From Elysia crispata (lineage: Eukaryota; Mollusca; Gastropoda; Plakobranchidae), in the NCBI GenBank assembly GCA_033675545.1, contig JAWDGP010000459.1:1457501-1521500 (forward strand): DNA of 64,000 bases, read 5' to 3'. The stretch's first letter is position 1; each line of letters starts with the position of its first letter. Below are positions 38,979 to 52,187 of the stretch, piece after piece. The position numbers were made by a program, and so were the translations under genes. Below the pieces are notes generated by a model. The model ran no database searches, was not told the DNA's origin, and was given only the letters and a program-made list of their open reading frames with translations.

Positions 38979-39949
38979 CTGCCAACAGAGATTTTTATGT
39001 AGGATTATCAATGTCACGTACAGTATTTATGTATCAATCAGGAAAACGATTGGAAAGAAATTATTTTCAACTGAAGGAAAGCCGAAAATTTATTTGCCTC
39101 TATTTTGCGTTTCAAAGGCTTAAACAAAAGTATAGAATCCCAACATTTACTAGTTAACTAAAACCGAAAAGGTAAACTGAATACTCTAAACATTCAAACG
39201 ACAAATTTTGGTATAACTTAAGTTTACTATAATAGCTGCCGCACGTACGTTAGCCGCTGCTCACTCTCAGTCTAAGGGGTTATGAAAGGCTTTTAACCGC
39301 CGCTGAAATTTTTAAAGTGATCTTTTCAGTGTCAATCGTATAAAAGAGTAGAGTGTCGTTTTAACCTCGGTAGGTGAGTCTACCGAGCTCTATGGTAGTT
39401 TAAAGGTTAAATTGATATCTAAATTCCTAACTTAGACTATTGTTTCCTAAGCATTTTTTTTCCTACGACAACAACAAGGAATATAAACGTCAATAAAATC
39501 AAAAGTACACTAGTATTAATAAAAGAAAATAACAATCGCAAAAGCAACCAATTCGAAAACAATGAAAAAAATAACAGAAACAGTTACAGCATTGTTAACA
39601 AAAAAGTAAGAAACTAAGTATAGATCTTAACTTGTTATAAAAATAAATCAATTACAAAGTCATATTACTCAACTATGTCCCCTTTGAATAGCGATCCTAA
39701 GTACTCAATATCTAAGTCAGATTTAAAAATTCCAGGTTTGGCATAAAAAATCCTAAGTATATTGCAAGTCCTTTTTTGAGTAGTCATGACACAGAAAGTA
39801 GTAGGGAGAGGATAATTCAAGTCGTTAAAAGAATGATAGATAAATGCATTAAATGCAATTAGCTAAAAAAGGTTTTACGATTGCGCAAGGTTTACAACAC
39901 CGCAGAAGCTACAATATGCTTTAGATGCCTCTATCCATCTCATGAAAAT
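38979..39949. other. Upstream of unit-2 exon 2, with deletion junction near 39.45 kb
   Basis: Bases 39240-39430 align to 52430-52640 (shared 'ttttaacctcggt'). From about 39465 onward the sequence aligns instead to about 54725 and beyond ('acaacaacaaggaatat' against 'gaacaacaagaggaatatt'). The roughly 2.1 kb lying between these points in unit 3, including exon 1, is absent. No other signal-peptide exon with a phase-1 donor was recognised. Confidence 0.6.
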
Positions 39950-40386
39950 CTTCTTCTTCTTCTTCTTCTTCTTCTTCTTCTTCTTCTTCTTCTTCTTCTT
40001 CTTCTTCTTCTTCTTCTTCTTCTTCTTCTTCTTCTTTTTCTTCTTCTTCTTCTTCTTCTTCTTCTTCTTCTTCTTCTTCTTCTTCTTCTTCTTCTTCTTC
40101 TTCTTCTTCTTCTTCTTCTTCTTCTTCTTCTTCTTCTTCTTCTTCTTCTTCTTCTTCTTCTTCTTCTTCTTCTTCTTCTTCTTCTTCTTCTTCTTCTTCT
40201 TCTTCTTCTTCTTCTTCTTCTTCTTCTTCTTCTTCTTCTTTTTCTTCTTCTTCTTCTTCTTCTTCTTCTTCTTCTTCTTCTTCTTCTTCTTCTTCTTCTT
40301 CTTCTTCTTCTTCTTCTTCTTCTTCTTCTTCTTCTTCTTCTTCTTCTTCTTCTTCTTCTTGTTCGTCTTCTTCTTCTTCTTCCTCT
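39950..40386. repeat. (CTT)n microsatellite of unit 2, about 437 bp
   Basis: Nearly pure CTT with interruptions near 40036, 40240 and 40362. It occupies the same place in the unit as the arrays at 3.76 and 55.18 kb. Frames of Lys, Arg, Leu or Phe through it are artefacts. Confidence 0.95.
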
Positions 40387-40919
40387 CATAAAGTGACGAA
40401 AATGTCATATACAATAATCTAAAGATGTTTGCCTTGTAAAGAGTGTAAAGGATAGATAAAACTTATAACGATAATAATAATATTCAAAATTGCATTTTAA
40501 AACTTCAATTGTATCATGAATGTAATGTATAATATAAAAAGGACAACATTCCAAAAAGCTTTTTTAGGCCTTGTACGTATCATCAATTCTTTACCTTTTA
40601 TATTTATCATTGGATAGTGTAACTGATTTTGCAAGAAAGAAGTTCGTGTGACTGACTACTCTTGTTGGCAGTGTTCTGTACCTACCGCCACACTATATCT
40701 AAATTCAACTTTATTCTTCATACATTGTATTGATGGCATATTTCATTTCTAACATTTTGTTTATTCATCTTTTTTCTTCCCATCCCTCTGCCTTTCATAA
40801 ACTTTTTGTCAAGTTTGTCTTTGTCTTGTTTTTCAAAATAATGTACCCAAAGGGGGCAAATCTTAAAACACTGCTGGTCTTTTTTGGAGATTAAAATATT
40901 TAAATTTTATATATATGTA
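40387..40919. other. Spacer of unit 2
   Basis: Homologous to about 26540-26910 of unit 1 ('gtgttctgtacctaccgcc'). No gene was recognised. Confidence 0.5.
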
Positions 40920-41160
40920 GAAAGAAAAAAATGAGAGAGAGAGGTAGAGAAAATAAAAGACAGATAGAGTAACAGAGAGAGAAAGACAGAGAAAGATGTA
41001 GAGAAAAATGAGAAGAGAGAGAGAGAGAGAGTAAGAGAGAAATTCAGAGAGAGAGAGTTAGAGAGAGAGGGATACATAGACCGAGATAGAGACAGAGAGA
41101 GAAAAAAGATATAGAGACACAGAAAGGGTTAAGACAGAAAAAAGGACAGAGATATCTGCA
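40920..41160. repeat. GA-rich tract of unit 2
   Basis: Imperfect AGAGAG/GACAGA repeats, in the same order relative to the conserved block as in units 0, 1 and 3. Confidence 0.85.
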
Positions 41161-41830
41161 GAGGTTAAAATGTTACACCTATTTTTTATACCAAAGAGAT
41201 ATTTACTACAAGTCCTAAGCCAGAAAAAGAAATCTGCTAGTTGAAAAAAAAGAAAATTCATATTCTAGGCATTTTGGGATTTTAAGAAGATTCAGCAGAA
41301 ATAAAACTTTTTTTAAAAAAATTAACAAGTAGCAATGTGAATCTAAGTCAAAGTAAAGACTTGCCGCTTTTAAGGACACTATACTTCAGGTGTGGAAGTG
41401 AAATTTGTAGCTGTTCTACGAAAAAATGTTTATTTGCAAAAATCGTCTGTCTTTTAAGAGTACTTGTCTGAAGACGCGGCACATGTTGTGTCAAAGCAAA
41501 TCTGATTGGACCACGTATAAAATCTGCTCATCCAGACCATCCATTGATCCAGCAATAAATTTTAGCAACAGTTTTCACAGCTGTACGTGCGATATAAGGA
41601 CATAGGACCCAAGGGCGTTATTTTTTTGCCTCTTATGAATTTTTTTTACCTTAGCCTTATTTAAAATAAAGCCTGTGCTAAATTTTCGTTCTCGATATAG
41701 TATTTTCCGTATCAGTTATGGTAGTTGCGAGAGTTAAACAAGTTTACTTTATCTTATTATTGTAATTAAATCGATACAACCTCGTTGCTTAAGTTGAAAG
41801 TTGGTAGCAGGTGAATTTTCAGTATACAGT
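41161..41830. other. Conserved non-coding block of unit 2
   Basis: Counterpart of 5651-6440, with 'gattggaccacgtataaaat', 'gatccagcaataaatttt' and 'ttaaaataaagcctgtgct'. It has no conserved reading frame. Confidence 0.6.
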
Positions 41831-43023
41831 GCAAGGATTTCAAGTACAAGATGTATTCAGATAATTATTGATCACCAACTGTTCGGAAAATCTGAACTAG
41901 ACGATTGTAATTTAAAAGGTATTTTCAACGCAAGTATCAAGGCGTCAGAACAGTACCTGCATTTCTCATTGGAACAATGACAACATTGAATTTTGCCCAC
42001 AGATTCTAGGGGAATGATTTGATTTTTCATAATTATTTTAAGATTTGTTTATGATTTCTAAACAAATGACGTAAAATAATAATATCATTTTTCTTTACAT
42101 AAGATATCGTAGACTTTTAAAAGGGGCTTAGAAACAACGTTTATGTAATTACGTCTGAATATACATTATATAAAGATGCAACCCATCTTGTGCGAGGTTG
42201 ATAACTGGCACATCAATGATTTTCCTAAAAATGTGAAATCAGGTAATGTTGTATTGACTCAGTCTTTTTCAAGTGCTTTTAAACGCTTGTAAGAAGGCTT
42301 GGAACCGAGATTCTATATTGGTGACTTAAAAGGCGAACCTTATTCAAGCTCTTCATAGTTGTACAAATATTTTAAGCATGATGAAGAATGGTTAAAAAAA
42401 TGATTTGAGTTTTGGAAAATCAGGTAATTACTGTTATAGTCTTCTGCGTTACGTCTGTGATAAATTGATAAAGTAATAGAAAGCGACAAGGACAAACCAA
42501 TCACAACTCATAATTATAATTTTTTTTTACTTGAGTGGTCCCAGTGTAGAGTAAATATTTCGAAAATTTTATAAAAACTTACTCTTTCAGGGCCAATTAA
42601 CTTGATAAAGTTGCTTAAAGTATATACATGTATTTTTGTTAGTCTGTAGTAAAGCTAATGAAGAAATCTTATTTCCTTCGTGTGTCTAAATTAGTTGGTA
42701 ACCTTCTGAATATTCTTTGAAGTTATATTCTTCATTGTGCTGTATGACATGAACTAGGTCTCTACACCACAACTTCTTCTTAATGCATTGCGCAAGCATG
42801 TTGTTTAGAGAGAGAAGTGTAAGATTCTGCAATGTTCATAAATACGAAAATCAAAGCTATGAGACTGGAACATGCGCTTTTATATCCGCAGCGACTGTTT
42901 TAACGGAGTCGACCGCAAATGAGTCGGTGGATCAGTCTGAAACGTTTTTTCTCAGTTCTCCTCCGCTCTCGTAGGACTTGTTTGATCTACGCAAAAGGAT
43001 GAGTTTGTCTAACTGTGAACGAG

Positions 43024-43077
<54 letters not shown>

Positions 43078-43141
43078 GTGTGAATTAATTTTTTTTAATT
43101 AATTCATCAAACTTTACTGCCCAATTTGATATGATCAATCA
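41831..43141. other. Distal spacer of unit 2, with (CA)n-(TA)n
   Basis: Bases 42850-42925 match 6965-7040 of unit 0. A (CA)n run at about 43026-43056 leads into (TA)n to about 43077. An AT palindrome with arms 'gaattaatt' follows to about 43104. No gene was recognised. Confidence 0.5.
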
Positions 43142-44304
43142 GAAAATTAATCCCACTTTCCAAAAACCGACTTCCTTCCCTCCCATTTAAGGAGAGTCCG
43201 AAGTCGGTTTTAACATCTTTTCATGCATTCAGACGTCCGGGCTGGCCTGAGCCGCCCTTTTGCGCCGGTAAACGCTCTGGTGCGTATCCATTGACAGGTG
43301 ATCCGGACACCCGCCTGACGGAGCTGTTCCGTCACGCTCAGTATGTTTCCCATATTGTTGGGGTTGAAGCCACCTAAGTTCTGTATTAGACTTCGGCAGT
43401 CGCAGAAGATGACAGCTCCTGGGAACTGGTCGTCTTTGGACTGCCGTTCTTTTAGCAGGCGGACACATTCTGCGAATGCCGCCTTTTCGCACTCGAAACT
43501 ACATGTTCGTTTTCCGACCGGGCCTGAGACGCTTGTCGTGCTGTTGTCGTTCCATTCGATGTAGACGCCGTATCCTCCGTCGGACACGCCCTCCGTAGCT
43601 GAGCCGTCGATATAGCATTTGGCGTGATCCTTGGGATACGCGTCAATGCATTCTACGGCCGTAGCTTTTAGGAAATGGGGGGGGGGGGGGCGAAGTCCGA
43701 CTTTTTCCCTTTCAAGCCAATATGGAGACATACCTCCAGTGGCTGCGGGGCAAGATCTGGCGGCCAGCCTGGAGTTTCCAATGGCGCACGGTCCGTCGGT
43801 AAATCGTGTTCCCGACCTGCCGCTTCGGCGGCACTGAGCACGGAAACCTTTTTTAGCCGTCTTCGCGTAGCCCCAAAGGATTCTGCCAGGTCTTTGAGCG
43901 GGTTCGACTCTCCGAAGCGGAGGAATCTCTCCCTGGCCATCAGTGTCTGTGTCTCGCGCCGGAGGTTGAGCGGTTCGCATCCAGTTGCGGCCTCAAGGGC
44001 TTCGATAGGGGTACTTCTCAGTCCTCCTGTCATCAGCCGCATGGCTGCGTTTTGGACCCTGGTAAGCTTTTCAAGACTCTTTTTGCTAGAATGGGGTTTG
44101 CGTATTCTAGGGCTGATCGTACAAAGGAAACATACAGGATTTTGAGTGACTCTAGAGATGCACCCCAGTTTGTCCCTGCAAGTTTCTTCATCAGCCCTAC
44201 TCGTTCTCGCACGCTGTTCTCTAACTGCTCTACGTGAGAAGTTAGGTTCAGCCGTGAGTCTAGCGCGACGCCCAGATACCTTGGCAGTGGGTCCCGTTGG
44301 AGGC
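43142..44304 (-). mobile_element. 5'-truncated LINE with RT C-terminus and RNase H domain
   Basis: A GC-rich insert flanked by a perfect 18-bp direct repeat, 'atttgatatgatcaatca' (43124-43141 and 44305-44322). Reading on the minus strand, the first part (44300-44040) encodes the end of a reverse transcriptase with the PRYLGVALDSRL motif. A middle part then carries RVQNAAMRLMTGGLRSTP. The last part is an RNase H domain with YIDGSATEGVSDGGYGVYIE, an FECEKAAFAEC segment supplying Glu, and VIFCDCRSL supplying Asp. At least two frameshifts and a G run at 43678-43690 break the frame, and the RNase H C-terminus is degraded. The structure fits an I-clade-like LINE, but the clade is an inference. It is a dead copy. 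The 3' end carries a 12-bp stem-loop. Confidence 0.9.
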
Positions 44305-44322
44305 ATTTGATATGATCAATCA

Positions 44323-45121
44323 AATAACTTTTAAAAGACTGTCCTGAGTGTTTTCAATTTTTTTAATCGAGTGGCAGTTTGAAATCAAACTATTGTTATT
44401 TTTTTAATTTAAATATATGGCAAAAACTTCAACTGACTGGAATATTGAAGAAATTAAATCGAGTTGGACCTCCTCTAGCATGAAGACAAAAGCGTCATGG
44501 AAAACGTGTCATTATATACGGAAAAATAGTAGTAATAGTTTGATAGATCGGTATTTCAATGACTTCTCGAATGTAAATACCTTGTACTTTTTACTGTTTT
44601 ATATCTAAGATATCGATCAAATGCACTAATTGCCAAATTGAAACGGTAGAAATATTCAAGTTAACCATTTCTTTAAAATTGCCTGTCTTTTTTTTTCTTG
44701 CATGCGTTATACCGAATTTGACTAAATGCAGAATAATCATAAGCTTAAGCAATCTTTGGTAACCCAATTAGTTTTAAAAAATATTTTGATTTAATTTGGT
44801 TTCTTTTTCATTCTGTACTATTGTCTTTGCAGTGGCACGGTTTCGCTTTGTACTGGGACACATTTTTTTCACCACATCAGGTCGAGTACTACATTGCATC
44901 TGTAAAGTGTCATCAGCACCCCAACATTGTCTCAGTGAAAAGGTTAAGTATGATAAAGGGCTGCTGAAAAGATTGCACCCTATTTTGTGAGAAGAATTCT
45001 AAGGTACTATTTATTTTTTTTTAATTGTGCTATCAATATAATTATCTTTAGAAAATAAATGTCTTGCTTTTCTTTAAAAGAAGTTGAGTATGTATATATA
45101 TTATATATACATATTTATATA
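44323..45121. other. AT-rich spacer, nothing recognised
   Basis: No homology to the units or to mobile elements was noticed, apart from the target duplication copy at its left edge. Short open frames have no recognisable content. Confidence 0.45.
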
Positions 45122-46009
45122 TGACAACGACGATACATGTATATATTGACTTACTTTGACTTAGGGCCTTCCGCGTCTCAGTCGTCCGACGGGGGCGCTT
45201 CGGCAGCTTTTCGGATTCTCGTCGACAGTTCTCTCCATTGCTGTCTGTTCTGGGCGATGCATCTTAGGTGTTCGAGGTCTTCCCTAGTTGTGAGTTGTAG
45301 TGTGTTTTCTTGTAGTCTTGATAGGTCTTTGTTGAGGACGACTGGTAGTGTTGTTAAAGGGCGGCCCCGAAACTTTTTTCCGTGTGTGGCGAAATAGCTG
45401 TTCATTGATTTATTAGCAGGTATTTCAATATTTCTTCTAAGTATGTGCCCGAAAAGGCGCCACCTGTTCTCAAGTATATAAATAGAAAGGGGGTGTTCCT
45501 CGCACTTGTTGTAAAGAGATGAATTTGTGATTTTAACGGGGTATTTGATGTTGAGAACTTTCCTTAGCTGTTTACGATGAAATGCATTTAATTTTTCTTC
45601 TTCAGATTTTGTCAGTGCCCATGTGCCGCAGTTGTAGACAAGTATTGATTTTACGAGCGACCTGTATAATTTCAGCTTGGTCTTTCTTTTAATCTTATCT
45701 CCTTTGATCCAGACATTTAGAAGCTTTGTCAGTGCTGCATTGGATAGTCGTTTCCTCCTCTCAACGTTTTCTTCGTCGCCTATGAGAGTTCCAACTTTTT
45801 TTGTATTTTTATACTCTGTTCCAGCTCTTGACAACGTTGTAAACTCTGTCTTATCTATATTGACCAGTAGATTGTATTTATGTAAGGTGTTTTGTACTTC
45901 TTCCGTATCGACGAAATTCAGACCAACAAAATCTACGTCGTCAGCGTATGCAATCTCTGTAGGTAGAGTCTTTTCCAGTTCATATATATATATATATATA
46001 TACATGTAT

Positions 46010-46020
<11 letters not shown>
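45122..46020. repeat. Perfect 24-bp inverted repeat framing an RT fragment
   Basis: The segment beginning 'tgacaacgacgatacatgta' at 45122-45145 is repeated in reverse complement at 45997-46020. On the right the arm is preceded inward by a (TA)n run. The space between the arms is filled by the reverse transcriptase fragment. A longer related inverted repeat lies just outside on the right (46010-46038 with 46902-46930). Confidence 0.9.
45178..45978 (-). mobile_element. LINE-type reverse transcriptase fragment (YADD to C-terminus)
   Basis: About 265 codons remain open. The fragment starts just before the catalytic motif IAYADDVDFVG, followed by LLVNIDKTEFTTLSR, then KVGTLIGDEENV, LVYNCGTWALTKSEEEKL and FHRKQLRKVLNI. 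It continues with RWRLFGHILRRN and KFRGRPLTTLP and ends with a stop at 45178. This is the palm end, thumb and conserved C-terminal region of an endonuclease-reverse transcriptase of non-LTR retrotransposons. The fingers and the endonuclease are missing, because the 5' end stops at a (TA)n run. The frame is unusually well preserved for a fragment, so insertion was probably fairly recent. It is not related to the 43.1 kb element. Clade not assigned. Confidence 0.85.
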
Positions 46021-47032
<1,012 letters not shown>

Positions 47033-48660
47033 ATGCTAGTTCTAATTACATGTAACCTGTCTGTGATATCACTGAATAACATTGTTAAAAAATTTTCCTG
47101 TTTGAAACATTCAGACACAATCTTTACATGTATAACAATTATGTTTTCTGCTTGTGCTCGAATTTTCTTATCCTTCAAATGGTCTGAATGACTTTCTTTT
47201 GAAAGTAAAGAACGTTATGCCGTTGTTTTTTTTCTAAATGATGCTTAAATAAGAAGTATAATATTGAGGCATGTTATTTTAAAACGATATATTTCTTGTG
47301 CAAATGTGAAATTCCCTACTTCTCTTGTTTCCAGTATGTGTAAAAAGGCATCTGCTCATAACTTTAAGATTTTTTTCACCTTTGCGATTTACTTTTAATA
47401 ATTGTCATGTCAACTGACATTTAAAATGAAAACTAATTTAATTTTCGTTGCTTTTCATTTAGTCGAATTTCTCAGCAAGTTTCAATTGTTAATTACCGAA
47501 TTCGAGAATTATGAAAATATACCTGTAACAAAATTCAAACAATTGAAAGGTAACTTCTATACATCAGGATCCCAAGATCGGAAAGATTATAGTAAAAATA
47601 TACTGTAAAACTATGATTCTCATTTCGCTTTTTCTGTAGATATACAGGAAAATATGAACAATGCTTCCGCGTAAAATTCAAACTATAGTTCCTCTACACC
47701 GTGAAGAGATGTTTTCTGCTAAGTCGCAATACGAATAGTTGACTAATAAAGTTTCAGAGCTAGATAATAATGACATCTCATAACTATGTCGGGTTTATAG
47801 AAATGGTCAGCTTTGAACCTAAAATAGAAAGAGCATCATAATCTTACCCTGTATAGAGATTCTTTGAAAAGGTTATTATCATGTCAATAGAATAGTTTAT
47901 TTGCAAAAGACTCTGATCTTCAATAATTTCGTTCGTGCTATTTTCTATTCAAACAATTCATGGTCTTTCTTTGTCGCAAACCATAAATTAAAACCCATAG
48001 CTCTAATGAAACATGCATTACACAGATGGAAATTAAAAAAGCATTACAATTTAATGTAAGTTAAAATTATTTTAGCAAAAAATTTTATATTTGAAAACAA
48101 AAAACATATAAAGACTGCCGTGATTGTATGAATATAGATATCTAATCATTTAAATCCCTAAATTCGATATAACGCCTTTTATTTAATTTGAGGTTTCGCG
48201 GTCGAGAAGTTTAAGAGAAATTGCTCTTTCGTATCGTAGAGAAATGATCTCTAACTTTTAAACCTTACGGTGTGTTTATTCTAAGACGTTATATGCAAAT
48301 CGATTATATTTATTAAAAGCTATAAGGAATTCGATAAAGAGATTTAAGATTCTAAGGAGACCAATCATTTTTTATTCGGATTTTCACTACCAAAACACAT
48401 TTGATATCTGCATAGATTATCAAGACTATTGAAGACTTATGACAACGTGTTTTTTTTTTGTTTGACATTGTGTTTGGACTTCTTTATTGCCGGTTTCTAC
48501 TAAAGTATAACTTGATTTTGCTGATTCCTTCTCTATTCATTTCGAGTACACTCTATCTGATATCTGCAGAGATTTATCAGGGCTGCTAAAGATTTATGGC
48601 AATTTCTTTTTTGTTTGAGACTGATTTTGAATTAATTGTTTGCTGCTTTCTATGAAAGGT
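47033..48660. other. 3' flank of the unit-3 pseudogene
   Basis: From about 47300 it aligns with 32600-34120 of unit 2, and its last part (48180-48660) also aligns with 61860-62050 of unit 4. No gene was recognised. Confidence 0.6.
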
Positions 48661-48753
48661 TTAACTTGACTTGTTCCTTCTTTTGTTCGTCGACGCATTT
48701 TGTGTTTTCTGAAAGCCTGGTAGGTTATAGGCCGGTGGACATAAGATAACGTT
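48661..48753 (-). pseudogene. Exon 5 of unit-3 gene copy
   Basis: Acceptor 'aatttcag' before 48753. The frame reads NVILCPPAYNLPGFQ and then, because the stop found in units 2 and 4 is replaced, runs on for 15 more codons to TAA at 48661-48663. The PPAYxLPGF motif and a Cys are kept. It is part of a copy inactivated upstream. Confidence 0.7.
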
Positions 48754-49527
48754 CTGAAATTTTACGACCAGAAAAAAGTTAATGACATAGAACTAATATG
48801 ATCTTTTTTTAAGTTCACTTGTGAGCAAGACATTAACCGTGACACCACAAGCTTCAACACTTTATAATGACTCAAACCTTAGAGTTCTACATAGTACACG
48901 TTAAAAAAAAATATGTGATTAAGCCCCCCAAAAAAGAACAGCTGTTCTTAAAATGTCCCTACCAAGAACAAAATGAGTCAAGCAAAATTTATGCACTTAA
49001 TAATAATAATATGAATCATTGAATTTTTAAATAACCCTTCTCTGAAGACATTTTGGTGGCTGGCATTCCATTAAAGTCTTTAAAAATGCCTTATAATTAG
49101 TTTGTTCTAGGTAATAATTTTTTTTTAAAATCAAATTTCATATCGGAATCATAAACATATTTAAAAATTAATATTTATATACTAACCAAATGCTTTTAAA
49201 AAACATTTGCTTTTAGGGAAAAAAAATGCAGCCTCTAGACCGCATTTGTGCTTCTAGGTTTAAAATTTAAGGAAATTAATGTGAAAAAAGATCTGATTGG
49301 TTTTAATCTCTAAAGAAAAAAAAATGGGAATAGGAATGAAGAGAATAAGCTAATCATGTCAAATCCTTTTTTTTTTTTTTTTGTTGTTCAGAAAGATTCT
49401 GATTTCAAAAGTAATTACAGTAATTTCAGTTTGAACCTTAGAAATTTAAATGCAAAAACACAAATTGTTTATATCTTTATTTTAAATCATTGTAACTTAA
49501 GGCATACGATTAAAATTATTAACTCAC

Positions 49528-49648
49528 GCAATAATTGTAAGAGGCTTCAATTGAAGCCTGCCAGCTTTAGTCAGTAAACCATCGCTGTAGATCAGTGCAA
49601 ATCGATGCGGCATAATCAGCATCACAGTTCCGGGCACCATCTATCATC
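49528..49648 (-). pseudogene. Exon 4 of unit-3 gene copy, premature stop
   Basis: It keeps the exact 121-nt length, acceptor 'ttctgcag', donor GTGAGT and the motif ICTDLQRWFTD. Codon 27 is TAA (49567-49569), where unit 2 has Ser and unit 4 has Lys. Splice signals and frame length are intact, so the disabling change is a point substitution. Confidence 0.85.
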
Positions 49649-50136
49649 CTGCAGAAAAAAAAGAAAATCTAAGATTGTCGAAATCAATACGAAAAATGAA
49701 TGCTTTGGTATGAATTACGATGTTTCAAAGAAGTTCCTATGAATATATAATTACGGTTTCTAGATTTAACAGATATTTAGATACCTGAGATGCTAAACCA
49801 ATGATCAATAATAAGCTAAACATAAGAAATCTATTACCTAGAATCTGAATGGAGATCTTAATTCAACATTTTAATATAAGAAAGAGGATTTAAATCCCAG
49901 AATCTAAAAAGACAACTATTTTTTAGATACTGCCTAAAATCTAGAAACAGATTGTGAAGCAAATAATATAATTATTTCAATAAGTCAAGCTAATATTTAA
50001 ATCAACTTTCAGCAAACAGCGCAACAAATTTCATTAAACCTGACAAGAAAAAAAAATGTATCTCAAAGAGGAAAATACCACATCTACATGTTAATCATAC
50101 TGAGAAAAAGAAAAAAAATGCGGAACAAAATTCAAA

Positions 50137-50260
50137 AATGGTTGGTTAATACAACACTTCATAACATAATGGTTGGTTAATACAACACTTCATAACATAA
50201 TGGTTGGTTAATACAACACTTCATAACATAATGGTTGGTTAATACAACACTTCACAACAT
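50137..50260. repeat. 31-bp tandem repeat, four copies, in intron 3 of unit 3
   Basis: Four head-to-tail copies of a unit beginning 'aatggttggttaatacaaca', the first three identical and the last with small changes. Unit 2 has a single diverged copy at the equivalent place (about 35785-35820), so the expansion is specific to unit 3 and recent. Confidence 0.95.
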
Positions 50261-50616
50261 AATGATTAAGGCAAAGGAAGAATTCGGAGGAGGCAGAAAA
50301 GAGCTTGAGATCACAATTTAGAGCTAACTTCTTCATAACGCACCTTGTAGACACTAACCTGCACTATGCATACGTCAAATATGCACAGTTATGTTTGGAC
50401 TAGTTTTTAGGCTTGGAAAAAAAAACAACAACAATACTTAAGTGTGTTACTTTCTATATTATGATAAACGATCACCACTGCTATGGTTAATCATACGCGA
50501 AATTCAGAACGGGACAAAATTTAATAGACTTGTGGTCTGTGAGCTAAAAAAATATGGTTAAATTCGACGAAAGTGACATGTAAATTATTACACTGCCATT
50601 ACAGCGAAGTTCTTAC

Positions 50617-50751
50617 GTGCATCGATCAGTGTTCGTAATACTGAAAAAGTTTGAATAGTGGGTCTTCACCCATACCTCCACGTTATGTAATATTAGTGAC
50701 ACGGCGGTCTTATTTCACAAGCAGGTGGCGGCACTTTGAGTAAAAAGGCGT
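50617..50751 (-). pseudogene. Exon 3 of unit-3 gene copy, premature stop
   Basis: 135 nt as in unit 2, with acceptor 'gattccag' and donor GTAAGA. The frame starts RLFTQSAATCL and then meets TGA at 50715-50717 (Gly in unit 2). The middle Cys has become Trp. The end, TDRC, is kept. Confidence 0.8.
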
Positions 50752-50795
50752 CTGGAATCTGTACAAAAGAAAGGCAAGACCCGTTTCAATAAACG

Positions 50796-50799
<4 letters not shown>

Positions 50800-50860
<61 letters not shown>
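50800..50860. repeat. (TA)n microsatellite
   Basis: About 60 bases of TA, just upstream (minus strand) of exon 3 of unit 3; absent from unit 2. Confidence 0.95.
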
Positions 50861-50862
<2 letters not shown>

Positions 50863-51581
50863 TGTCGTTATTGGAATTAACGGGTTAAATTCACTGAAAA
50901 CTTGTTCAACTATGCTTACAATGATATGAAATATTGTAAACTATATATAAGTTGTTATAAAAATATTTTTTTTAAAAATTACAATAAACTCCATCATCAT
51001 CATATACATCATCATCTTAATCCTTACTATCATAATCATTATCTTGATTTTAAACAATAAAAATCGAAAAAAAAAACATGTGTTAAATTCACGCTATATG
51101 TAAAGCTTATAAACAGGTCGATGTGTTTTAAAACTGATTAAAAAAAACAATTAAAAATTTTTAAACGTGTCTGTCCTGCGAGACTTATAGCTCCATTGTT
51201 TAATTTGCAATAGTTTATTGTCCTCATCCGTTTATAGACCCCCTTAAACTCTTTGACCCTTTTCTGACCCAGTTACTTGTATGACAGGCCAGAACGGCTA
51301 GTTTTATTTCAAACAGTTAATGGATGAGAAATCTTTCAGGGACTATTTATACAGTCCTAACGGAAAAAAAAATTAAAGTACATTCGTAGCCATCAGGTTT
51401 ACAAAGGAATCGAGCATGTTTCCGTGCCAGTTTTGCTTTCATTCTTAGTCAAAATTTCTTGCTAGTGCTTGTTTTGATACATTGTATTTTGCTCTTTTTG
51501 TTCCTGTAGCTGCAGATTGCAAGGTAAAAAAAAAGTATTTATATGTGTACACACACACGTATATGTAATGCTAGAATAACG

Positions 51582-51583
<2 letters not shown>

Positions 51584-51657
<74 letters not shown>

Positions 51658-51672
51658 TAGATATAGATATAT
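51584..51672. repeat. (TA)n microsatellite with GATATA edge
   Basis: About 65 bases of TA with a short imperfect 'atagatatagatat' edge, in intron 2 of unit 3. Confidence 0.95.
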
Positions 51673-52039
51673 ATGAGAGAGAGACGACAATAGTAAATGC
51701 TTATTTTTTTTTAACTTTTGGATCATATTTATTGTAACATATTGATCTTAAAGATAAAATACACTAGAAAGGACAAAAGCATAGCCAAAATAGCAAACTA
51801 ATCTATAAAGTTCTTCTTTCATTTTTTGTACAAAGCTTGCTGTTAATTATAAATGAAATATTTTGTTTACCGTAAGTTAGTAGTTAATTCATTTCGGATT
51901 TACTTTCTTTGTTTCAATAACGATTTTTCTAGTTTCCTTTTCCCACTTTCATCTAGACTTGCTATTCACATCAATATGCTTTTCAATTCTTCTTTAAATA
52001 TATGTAGCATAAATGTGTAGATATAGCATAACATCTGAC

Positions 52040-52187
52040 TTGCAAATGTTATTCCAAGATTTTGTCCAACCCGATTCAGAACCTGGGAACGTCTCGAGGC
52101 GAAGAAAAAAAAACTATGTCTTCCATACCGGAGGATCTACACATTTCTCTAGATCTTGACAGGCGGTCGAAGGAGTCTCTGATTTCA
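52040..52187 (-). pseudogene. Exon 2 of unit-3 gene copy, premature stop
   Basis: Homologue of 38834-38978, three bases longer. Acceptor 'gttggcag'. It keeps ACQDLEKC, LRLETFPGSESGWTKSW and the final Cys. TAG at 52114-52116 stops the frame in front of an A-run expansion (poly-Phe when read through). Donor GTCAGA. Confidence 0.8.

Noticed and set aside
38764-38985. Exon 2 of unit 2 read as a free-standing 73-residue protein
   Set aside because: There is no ATG at its start; the frame begins in intron sequence and continues past the splice donor. The phase fit with exons 1 and 3 supports an internal exon instead.
39950-40386. Overlapping poly-Lys, poly-Leu, poly-Phe and poly-Arg frames
   Set aside because: Open in several frames on both strands at once, as expected of a pure triplet repeat.
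43343-44145. Plus-strand frames opposite the LINE
   Set aside because: They are shadows of the minus-strand reverse transcriptase and RNase H regions.
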